From: Candidatus Poribacteria bacterium
Lineage (GTDB): Bacteria; Poribacteria; WGA-4E; WGA-3G
Reading direction: 5' to 3'
DNA: 64,000 nt
NCBI GenBank assembly: GCA_026702755.1
Contig: JAPPBX010000038.1
Span: 1-64,000, forward strand
This document shows, one piece after another, positions 42,296 through 49,258 of the stretch. Under the pieces are notes generated by a model. The model ran no database searches. It worked only from the letters and a program-made list of their open reading frames with translations, and was not told the DNA's origin. Position 1 is the first letter of the stretch. The number at the start of each line of letters is the position of its first letter. The position numbers and the translations under genes were made by a program.

Positions 42296-42886
42296 GTGGC
42301 AGACATCGAAACGAATCAACCAAGACCTATAGTGCCAGCTGCGCAGCAGAACCTGTTAACGGCTGACGATTTGGCTAAACAGCCTGAGAATGGCACGCGC
42401 TATGAACTCGTGAAAGGAGTACTCCAGAAAATGCCGCCTGCTGGATTTGAGCACGGCATCTGCGCCGCTGAAATCGGAAGCAGACTTAACGTCCATGTCA
42501 AAACGCATAAATTAGGATATGTTTGTGGTGCCGAAACAGGTTTTAGGATTGCCCAAAATCCAGATACCGTACGCGCGCCAGATGCTGCCTTCGTTTGTCA
42601 AGCGTCAATTGAACGACAAGGTATTGTCAGAGGCTATTGGGAGGGGGCTCCCGATTTGGTTGTTGAAGTCATTTCCCCCGGTGATACTTATGCCGAGGTT
42701 GCCGAAAAGGTGGAAGAATGGTTAACTGCCGGTTGTAGAATGGTGTGGGTTGTTAATCCACGTAGGGAAACGGTAGAAATCTATCGTCCCAATGTGGATT
42801 TCGCCATTTTACGAGGGACCGACACACTTGATGGCGGTGATGTTGTTGAAGGTTTCCAATGTCAGGTTCAAGACATCTTTGTGTAA
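42296..42886 (+). CDS. Uma2-family endonuclease (DUF820)
   Basis: The roughly 196-residue protein is a second Uma2/PD-(D/E)XK-like member. It has NLLTADDLAKQPENG, RYELVKGVLQKMPPAG, RAPDAAFV (catalytic Asp), PDLVVEVISPGDTYAEVAEKV (Glu region) and MVWVVNPRRETVEIYRP, the standard family order. I placed the start at GTG 42296 (MADIETNQPR) because the promoter covers any earlier start. It has low similarity to the Uma2 protein at 33.5 kb, so it is not a recent duplicate. The physiological role is unknown. Confidence 0.82.
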   Translation: MADIETNQPRPIVPAAQQNLLTADDLAKQPENGTRYELVKGVLQKMPPAGFEHGICAAEIGSRLNVHVKTHKLGYVCGAETGFRIAQNPDTVRAPDAAFVCQASIERQGIVRGYWEGAPDLVVEVISPGDTYAEVAEKVEEWLTAGCRMVWVVNPRRETVEIYRPNVDFAILRGTDTLDGGDVVEGFQCQVQDIFV

Positions 42887-42994
42887 TCTACAACTAACGC
42901 AATGTGCTAAGATTTACGACACATTCTCTATAGGTTTCTGTTCCACTACTCTACGCGACATATTCCTTCCACTTTGCAAAGAGGTAACATCACA

Positions 42995-43852
42995 ATGAGG
43001 CGATGGCAACCGTCACCTGTCCAGAAAGCACAATATGAGACCGAAGGCTACTTTATCCTCCGGAATCTTATCTCAAAGGATGTGGCAGCACAACTCCGCG
43101 GCGTAATCCAGAACCACATCATGCTACCCGATCCAGGGGATTTCGTCGATATCGATCCGATGGATCCGATGGAGGACTCACCGCAAGGACGTATCGCTCG
43201 CTATCGTAAACTCAGTAACTTCTGTGTCCAGTCACCGCTGATATGGCACAACGTACATGCTGCGCCAGAAGTGCTCAACATCGCACGCTATTTTCTGGGT
43301 GACGACATCATTATGAAGTTCAATAGTTGCTTCCTCAAACCGTCGCTTACAGGTAGCGCGACCCCGTGGCACCAAGACAATGGACTTTGGCGCGATGGCG
43401 AAACGGAGCCTTTCAACTTCTGGATACCGCTTGAACCCGCAACTCGGAAAAATGGATGCATGCAGTTTATTCCTGGTAGCCACAAAACAGAGATCGTTGA
43501 ACACGTCTTGTATTCCGATAGCATACACGGCGAACTACCACGCGAAACTGTTCAGGGGATGATCGAAAAGCACGGCGTGCATCATATTGAATTGGATACC
43601 GGAGATGTTGTCATCTGGCACAGCAGTATGTGGCACTACAGTCCGCCAAACAAGAGCGAAAAGAGCCGTATTGCTGTCGCCGGGGTCTATACAAACCCAG
43701 AAATTGTCAAAACAAGCAAACGCTTCTGGCACAATTTCAGGTGGGTGATGAAGGAGGGTTCTGTCTGCACACAATTTCCACCGGAAATCGTCGAGATGAA
43801 AATCGAAAACCCCCAGAAACCGAAGCCGTTCCCATCTGCTGAGGACTACTAA
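42995..43852 (+). CDS. Phytanoyl-CoA dioxygenase (PhyH) family protein
   Basis: The roughly 285-residue Fe(II)/2-oxoglutarate oxygenase has PWHQDNGLWRDGE (HxD), CMQFIPGSHKTEIV, and MWHYSPPNKSEKSRIAVAG, with the distal His and oxoglutarate Arg. The N-terminus QYETEGYFILRNLISKD is typical. I placed the start at ATG 42995 with GAGG about 10 nt before. It lies 145 nt before the selenoprotein peroxiredoxin gene. The substrate is unknown. Confidence 0.9.
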   Translation: MRRWQPSPVQKAQYETEGYFILRNLISKDVAAQLRGVIQNHIMLPDPGDFVDIDPMDPMEDSPQGRIARYRKLSNFCVQSPLIWHNVHAAPEVLNIARYFLGDDIIMKFNSCFLKPSLTGSATPWHQDNGLWRDGETEPFNFWIPLEPATRKNGCMQFIPGSHKTEIVEHVLYSDSIHGELPRETVQGMIEKHGVHHIELDTGDVVIWHSSMWHYSPPNKSEKSRIAVAGVYTNPEIVKTSKRFWHNFRWVMKEGSVCTQFPPEIVEMKIENPQKPKPFPSAEDY

Positions 43853-43997
43853 CAGATGTCATTGAAGAGACCAAATATCGTTGTTTATGTATCTGAAATT
43901 TGGCTTTCAGCGCGGAGATGCGTCCAACACTTGAAAAGATGCGCACCGATGTCCGACACTGGATGCACTCGCAAGCCGATGAAGGGAGACCTGAAAC

Positions 43998-44648
43998 ATG
44001 CAATCTAAACTGATAAACAATCGCCTCATAAATTTTGGGGGACACGTGCAGTTTTCGTGTCCGGTTAATTCAGTATGCTTTTTAGTTCTATTGGCGGCTG
44101 TCGTTTTCTTATGCCTTGCTTGCGACAACGCAGAGCGTGCAACAAACATTATAACAGCACCCGAGGACGCAGCCGAGCAACTCCCGCCCGGTGAAGGGTT
44201 AGATATCGGGGCACTCGCCCCTGAATTCACGCTTCCAGATGGCGATGGGAAATCCCGTAGTCTGTCGGAATACCGCGGACAGAAGTTGGTTATTGTCTTC
44301 TATCGCACTGGCACGTGAGGCACCTGTCAAGCGCAACTCGGTGAGTTGCAAGACGGTTATGGAGACATTCAAGCTGAAGGTGCCGAACTGATTGCCATCA
44401 GTGCCGATCCGCTGGCTATTGTTAGTTCAGTACAAGAGAAGCTTCAAATCACCTATCTCTTACTCGCGGATGAAGACACGAAGACGATCGCTGACTATAA
44501 TGTCGTTGATCCAAGTGAAATCGAGGTCGCACGTCCAGCGACCTATATTATTGATCAGGATGGGCGTGTCGCGTGGAAATACCTTGACGCGAAGAGCGGT
44601 AAACGCATCGGACCTGATCCGATTGTCGCACAGTTAAATAAATTTTAA
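43998..44648 (+). CDS. Lipoprotein peroxiredoxin/redoxin, predicted selenoprotein (UxxC)
   Basis: Reading through TGA at 44316-44318 (codon 107) gives a 216-residue protein. It has a signal peptide (FLVLLAAVVFLCLAC) with lipobox, then a thioredoxin-fold redoxin: GALAPEFTLPDGDGKSRSLS, VIVFYRTGT-U-GTCQAQL, GAELIAISADP, VARPATYIIDQDGRVAWKY. The TGA occupies the peroxidatic or first Cys of the CxxC motif, giving UxxC. A textbook-like SECIS hairpin follows. Both halves share one frame and form one family-length protein, so a truncation is unlikely. It probably reduces peroxides or disulfides at the envelope. The first start at 43998 is followed by about 20 extra N-terminal residues. Confidence 0.88.
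44333..44349 (+). promoter_or_regulatory. SECIS-like hairpin after the peroxiredoxin UGA
   Basis: GCAACUC-GGU-GAGUUGC is a perfect 7-bp stem with a GGU loop, beginning 14 nt after the UGA so the loop lies 22-24 nt downstream. This matches the bacterial SECIS rule of a short G-containing apical loop at 16-37 nt. Confidence 0.75.
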
Positions 44649-44655
44649 TAAGATA

Positions 44656-44747
44656 AGGACTTACGCAATTTGCTGGTGAGTACCTACGGCCCGCACGCCG
44701 CTGGCGAGGTTTTAAACCTCGCCAGCAAGGGGTGCTGCGTAAGTCCT
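44656..44747. repeat. Palindromic element with AGGACTTACGCA ends
   Basis: AGGACTTACGCA (44656-44667) and TGCGTAAGTCCT (44736-44747) are perfect 12-bp inverted ends. They enclose a perfect inner palindrome 44700-44726 (arm GCTGGCGAGGTTT). The inner hairpin recurs at 46611-46637 and single arms at 21.59 and 51.60 kb. Confidence 0.8.
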
Positions 44748-44768
44748 GAAGATAAGGAGTCCTTTGAG

Positions 44769-45581
44769 ATGATTGATGTCTGCTTTTTTGCTGACGAGGT
44801 CTCTAAGACCGATTTTGAGGAAGCCATTAAACTCGGTGTTGAAGCCGGTGCGAATACCGTCGAAATACGCGGCGGTGTTTGGGGCAAACATGTAACTGAA
44901 ATTGACGATGACGATGTTCAACGTGCCCAGGATGTGCTCAGCGCTTATAACGTCCGGGTCGCCAGTATCGGGTCTCCGTTTGGGAAGTGCTCGATTGACG
45001 AGCCACAGGAGTATGAGCAACACCGGAAGCACTTTGATCGAATGGTTACATTGGCACACGCTTTTGATACCGAAGTGATTCGCGGGTTTACGTTTTGGAA
45101 TCCAAATCGGCGCATTAAAGGGGCACCGCGTCCAAACATTAACGACTACATGGAGCGCATCGTCGAAAAACTCTCGCTTGTCGTTCCGATTGCGGAGAGC
45201 GCGGACGTTACGCTCTGCTTTGAAAATGAGAGTGCGTGTTTGGCTGGAACCTGCGAAGAGACGCGTGCGGTCATCAATGCGCTCGGAAATAGTCCTGCAC
45301 TCACCTCTTGTTGGGATGTCAATAACGGGTTACATTGTGGTGAAAATCCGTTGCCGGACGGATATGTGCATATTAAAGGACTTGTGCGGCATCTGCATAT
45401 AAAACCCAATGCGGAGAAAAACCTCAATCCAATCGGTGATACGGATTTGCACTACGAGCAGCTGCTGGAAACGTTAGCTGCCGACGGATTCACTGGCGCA
45501 GCGAGTATTGAACATTGGGGACAACCGCAAGATATGTTAAAAGGCGTGCGGCAACTGCGTGCTTTAGTTGATGCTATGTAG
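44769..45581 (+). CDS. Sugar phosphate isomerase/epimerase (xylose-isomerase-like TIM barrel)
   Basis: The roughly 270-residue protein is an AP-endonuclease-2-type TIM barrel. Features are GANTVEIRGGVWG, RVASIGSPFGKCSI, DVTLCFENESACLAGTC (metal Glu), LTSCWDVNNGLHCG (Asp) and HLHIKPN (His). It probably isomerises or epimerises a sugar or sugar acid. I placed the start at ATG 44769, because the longer frame (to 44670) runs through the palindromic repeat. GGAG at 44755-44758 is the ribosome site. The SGNH hydrolase gene follows 25 nt later, suggesting an operon. Confidence 0.85.
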   Translation: MIDVCFFADEVSKTDFEEAIKLGVEAGANTVEIRGGVWGKHVTEIDDDDVQRAQDVLSAYNVRVASIGSPFGKCSIDEPQEYEQHRKHFDRMVTLAHAFDTEVIRGFTFWNPNRRIKGAPRPNINDYMERIVEKLSLVVPIAESADVTLCFENESACLAGTCEETRAVINALGNSPALTSCWDVNNGLHCGENPLPDGYVHIKGLVRHLHIKPNAEKNLNPIGDTDLHYEQLLETLAADGFTGAASIEHWGQPQDMLKGVRQLRALVDAM

Positions 45582-45606
45582 TTGTTTATTGGTAAAGGAG
45601 AACAGA

Positions 45607-46593
45607 ATGCAATTGAAGCCGGATGCACCACAATTGACTTGGCAGGGAGCTGTCTCCCTTCAAAAAACCGAAGATGGAATAATGCCGTGGCGGACACCGC
45701 ATTCGTCGCATGTACTATTCCCGGAGCCGTTACTGGAACGCTCAGCGATGCCAGCAGGTGTTCGCATCAGTTTTCGGAGCAACACAACGCGGGTTTCGGG
45801 TAACATCACACCGCAGAAGGAAAGCGGCATGCTGGATCTCTGTTGTGATGGTGAAGTCATAGCATCGCTTGACTTGGCACAAAAGGACACCTTCGCTTTT
45901 GAAAATCTGCCCGATGGGGAAAAATTAATTGAGTTGTGGCTGCCGCAATTCGGAAGGTTTCAACTCCGCAGCTTGGAGATAGATGATGGCGCGACACTCA
46001 ATGCGTTCACCGATACGAGACCGCGATGGGTGACTTATGGGAGTTCTATCACGCAGTGCCGAACGGCGGCATCGCCGACACAGACGTGGCCCGCAATCGT
46101 TGCCCGTACACACGGGCTGAATTTGACCTGTTTGGGTTATGGCGGACAGTGCCATCTCGATGCAATGGTGGCACGGATGATCCGAGATCTGCCCGCTAAT
46201 TACATTTCAATGTGTCTCGGTATCAACATCCAAGGTGCATCCAGTTTGGGACCGCGAGCGTTTCGTCCTGCGATTATCGGAGCGGTTCAGATTGTCCGTG
46301 AGAAGCATCCAGATATCCCGATTGCGCTGATGTCGCCTATTTGTTGCCCACCGAGGGAGGAGAATCCAAACACTGTAGGATTTCATCTCAAACGGATGCG
46401 TGAAGAGGTGCAAGCCGCGGCCGAGGCACTTCAAACACACGGTGATCAGCATGTCCATTACGTTGATGGGTTGCGTGTCTTTGGTGCTGACTATGTTCAC
46501 CTACTCCCGGACGACCTACATCCAGACGCTGAAGGTTACCGAGTTATGGGCAAGAATTTCGTCGCTGAAGTCGCCGAGAAGTTTTTTGTATAA
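45607..46593 (+). CDS. SGNH/GDSL-type hydrolase
   Basis: The roughly 328-residue esterase-like protein has an N-terminal beta-rich domain (residues to about 130), then a SGNH core. The catalytic Ser lies in VTYGSSITQCRT (block I), with YGGQCHLD as block II, CLGINIQG as block III (Asn), and DDLHPDAEGY (Asp and His) as block V. It probably deacetylates or hydrolyses an ester of a sugar. The start is ATG 45607 with AAAGGAG upstream. It is coupled to the sugar isomerase gene and converges on a LamG gene across a 27-nt hairpin. Confidence 0.85.
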   Translation: MQLKPDAPQLTWQGAVSLQKTEDGIMPWRTPHSSHVLFPEPLLERSAMPAGVRISFRSNTTRVSGNITPQKESGMLDLCCDGEVIASLDLAQKDTFAFENLPDGEKLIELWLPQFGRFQLRSLEIDDGATLNAFTDTRPRWVTYGSSITQCRTAASPTQTWPAIVARTHGLNLTCLGYGGQCHLDAMVARMIRDLPANYISMCLGINIQGASSLGPRAFRPAIIGAVQIVREKHPDIPIALMSPICCPPREENPNTVGFHLKRMREEVQAAAEALQTHGDQHVHYVDGLRVFGADYVHLLPDDLHPDAEGYRVMGKNFVAEVAEKFFV

Positions 46594-46610
46594 ATTCATC
46601 CCACGCAGCC

Positions 46611-46637
46611 GCTGGCGAGGTTTGAAACCTCGCCAGC
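46611..46637. terminator. Perfect 27-nt hairpin between convergent genes
   Basis: Arms of GCTGGCGAGGTTT (13 bp) surround a single G. The sequence is nearly identical to the inner palindrome at 44700-44726, so it is both a likely bidirectional transcript end and a repeat family member. Confidence 0.6.
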
Positions 46638-46652
46638 AAAGTATATAGCTAT

Positions 46653-47411
46653 CTATCGGACTTTCAGTTTCGACCAAGTGGTTGCTAACTTACCTTTTGA
46701 TGAGACCTCTAATGCAACCTCCCAGCCGCTTTCCATAAGGAGTTGGATGTCCTCTTCCTCTAACGCCACGCCTTGTTTCGTGACAAAGACCTCATCTAAT
46801 CCACCCTTAAGGTTTTCACTTCCCCATCCACCGAATTTCAGAGCAGCAGGATTGTCCATCGTCGCGCCGACGTTTCTCTCGGTTTCCTTTTCTCCATTCA
46901 CGTACAACGAGATAACCCCTTTCTTACGGACAGCGACGGTGTGATGCCAACCCTTTCCAACGATGTCAGTTTTACCGTCGTCGATGTGGTTGCCACCACC
47001 CTCGAAAATAAAGAAGCCAGTATCTCTATCAATGCTTGAACTCATCGCCCAAAATCCTGCGCCGCCGTTCCGTTTGATGACGACATACGCATCCTTGTTT
47101 TCTGAGTTCATCCAGCACCCAACGGTGAAATCGTCGTCTTCAAAGTTAAAGAGATCGTTATGTTCAATGGTGACAAACTTTGGGGTTCCATCAAATTCCA
47201 ATGCTTTGCCGAACTTCCCATCTATCCATTTGGGGCCGTCAAATTCGCCATCGTTTCCGTTGTCGGTGAGGTCGCCGACAACTTTTCCTTTACCTTCATC
47301 GAAGAGCCACACACCAGCAAAATCGTCAAGATTGATTTCAGCAGTGCCGAGCGAGACGATGATGAAACTGAGGCAAATACTGAAAAATATCGCGAATCCA
47401 CCGAATTTCAT
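46653..47411 (-). CDS. Secreted LamG-domain protein with TTW tail
   Basis: The 252-residue protein has a signal peptide (FAIFFSICLSFIIVSLGTAE), then a LamG domain (AGVWLFDEGKGKVVGD, FGKALEFDGTPKFVTI, FTVGCWMNSENK, WHHTVAVRKKGVISLYVNGE, GLDEVFVTKQGVALEE). It ends GKLATTWSKLKVR, the conserved tail. It lies two bases from the stop of the oxidoreductase gene upstream on the same strand, suggesting cotranscription. It converges on the SGNH gene. Confidence 0.86.
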   Translation of the reverse strand: MKFGGFAIFFSICLSFIIVSLGTAEINLDDFAGVWLFDEGKGKVVGDLTDNGNDGEFDGPKWIDGKFGKALEFDGTPKFVTIEHNDLFNFEDDDFTVGCWMNSENKDAYVVIKRNGGAGFWAMSSSIDRDTGFFIFEGGGNHIDDGKTDIVGKGWHHTVAVRKKGVISLYVNGEKETERNVGATMDNPAALKFGGWGSENLKGGLDEVFVTKQGVALEEEDIQLLMESGWEVALEVSSKGKLATTWSKLKVR

Positions 47412-47412
47412 T

Positions 47413-48471
47413 TTATCCTCCTATTTCTACAGCGTTTCCTGTCTCTGCAGAAGCGTAAATCCCGTCGGTTATTTTCTGAACAACAAGTGCGTTTTCCAAA
47501 CTCGTTAAAGGTTGCCGATTTTCGCGTATACCGGCAGCGAAATCAGATAACGGTGTGCTGTGTTGAGGTTCCGGTGCCTCGCCTGCTTCCGCGAGCGTTA
47601 CGGACTCTACACCGCCTTCTGTTGTTGTGCGGTTATAGATAACGTTTTCCGATTTATCATTACCCATGGTCAACTTGAGTGAGCCTTCTGTGCCGATAAT
47701 TTCCCAACCTTCGTGGGTATGCATCGTCATGAACTCACCGCGTTCCACGCTGAGCACAATACCTCCTTCACAGCGAACGAGCGCAGTGTAATGCGTTTCA
47801 GCATCGGAACCGGGAGCGATATGCGATTGGAATACCTGCGGCACCGTCCACGTCTGGGCAAATACAGTCTCCGGTTTGAGCTGCCATCCTGTGATACCGA
47901 GCAGATAGTCAAGGTCGTAGCATCCCCAGTTGACAAGGATACCCCCACCGTTGAGAGCCTTGATCAACCGCCAAGCAGGACGCGGTGTGTCCGGTTCCTT
48001 CCCTGCGCCTCTGATGGCGCGGCAGTGGACACTGCGGAGTTCTCCCAAACCACCTGACGTAATGAGTTGCGTCGCAAGCTGCGCGGCTGCCCTGAAACGA
48101 TTGCGTGAAGAACAACATCCTGAAATTAAATCACCCCGCGCCGCGATGAGTTGTTCGACTTCAGCAGCGTTCATCGCGATCGGTTTTTCAATTAGGACGT
48201 GCTTGCCTCTTTCAAAGGCGCGCAAGGCGACCTCTGTCCGATACTGCGTCGGAAACGCAAGGACAACTGCCTCAACCTCATCATCGTTGAGTAGATCGAG
48301 GTCGTTGCTATACATTTTGGGTGGGTTGAAGCGTTCAGCGGCGTTTGTTCTGTTTGCTTCGATCAAGTCTGCTGCGGCAACTAACGCAATGTGTGGTGCC
48401 TCCGATGCGATACTGAGATGTCTGCTTCCGATGACACCACACCCAATCACACCTACTTTTAAGGGTTCCAT
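47413..48471 (-). CDS. Gfo/Idh/MocA family oxidoreductase
   Basis: The roughly 352-residue NAD(P)-dependent dehydrogenase has GVIGCGVIGSRHLSIA (Rossmann), EKPIAMNAAEV (catalytic Lys), and GGGILVNWGCYDLDYLLGI with the conserved residues of the substrate domain. It probably acts on a sugar or cyclitol. I placed the start at ATG 48471 with GAAAGGACCC upstream; a longer frame exists but has no ribosome site. The LamG gene follows 1 nt after its stop, so they share a transcript. Confidence 0.88.
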   Translation of the reverse strand: MEPLKVGVIGCGVIGSRHLSIASEAPHIALVAAADLIEANRTNAAERFNPPKMYSNDLDLLNDDEVEAVVLAFPTQYRTEVALRAFERGKHVLIEKPIAMNAAEVEQLIAARGDLISGCCSSRNRFRAAAQLATQLITSGGLGELRSVHCRAIRGAGKEPDTPRPAWRLIKALNGGGILVNWGCYDLDYLLGITGWQLKPETVFAQTWTVPQVFQSHIAPGSDAETHYTALVRCEGGIVLSVERGEFMTMHTHEGWEIIGTEGSLKLTMGNDKSENVIYNRTTTEGGVESVTLAEAGEAPEPQHSTPLSDFAAGIRENRQPLTSLENALVVQKITDGIYASAETGNAVEIGG

Positions 48472-49258
48472 AATATAATTAAGGGTCCTTTCTCTATGGT
48501 GAAGTCTGGGTGGTAGGAATAACACTGGGTCACTGTCGCCAATTGGACATTGATCCCAAACTTGTCCATTAGTATGGCATGAAGGAAAATTGATGTCAAG
48601 AAAATTCCGAGAGGTATTTCTCGCAAAAAATCAGAGATAATTTGCTTTTTCCCTGAAAATATTGTATAATTTGTAGTTGTATATAGACTTTATCGTTGTT
48701 TAATTTTACTAACTTATAGTAAAATTGCCCTGTTGTAACCTAAACGAAGTTAGTCATTTTGGACTTGAGAGATTTAAGAGTTGACTTTTTTCATCAAAAG
48801 GGCAGTATTTGTAGAGACTTTCCTCAAATCTAATAGTGGGATAAACATGTTGAACAAACCTATAGGTGTGAACACCGAAAAAGAGTTCTTGCGTGTGCCT
48901 CAGGGTGCCGATGTGTGCGGCGGTGCGGCATTACAGGTTCGTCTTCTGCTTGCTTGCTTCCTGATTATCTGTTTAACCAACGCGATTTACCCCCCCCTTC
49001 TACTTATTTTATGTTAAGTAAAATGTTCATACGACAGTGTTTTCAGTTATTGTCGTTCTGTTTTCATCCCCGTGAGTGCTTCGTTTGGTCTGAAGTGTCT
49101 CAAGATGGGCTATCTTTGTTGTCGCGATTACAAAGTACATTCTGCAATCGTCTAAACTCTATTAAAAATAAGTCAACTTTCTATCTAAAAAGTTGAATGG
49201 ATGAACAAGCTCCCACAATTAAACTATTGTAGGGGCTAATATATGAGGTGAAAAAATT
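48472..49258. other. Long leader/intergenic region upstream of the large surface protein
   Basis: The first 170 nt hold nothing clear beyond the leftward ribosome site. A strong promoter lies at 48642-48670. After it comes a 588-nt stretch with only weak coding potential. A possible 56-codon ORF (ATG 48847 to 49017; two hydrophobic stretches ending NAIYPPLLLILC) contains a run of eight C at 48990-48997. It has no recognisable family, so I do not call it a gene. The region may be a long 5' leader of the large surface protein. Confidence 0.45.
48642..48670 (+). promoter_or_regulatory. Near-consensus promoter
   Basis: TTGCTT (48642-48647), a 17-nt spacer and a perfect TATAAT (48665-48670). The next clear gene on this strand starts at 49259, implying a leader of about 580 nt, unless the small ORF in between is real. 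Confidence 0.65.

Noticed and set aside
44316-44318. TGA read as tryptophan (alternative genetic code)
   Set aside because: Other genes in the window use TGA as a normal stop, and the position corresponds to a catalytic Cys, not Trp.
48847-49017. 56-codon ORF ending NAIYPPLLLILC
   Set aside because: No family, no strong ribosome site, and a C8 tract; kept only as a note for the leader region.
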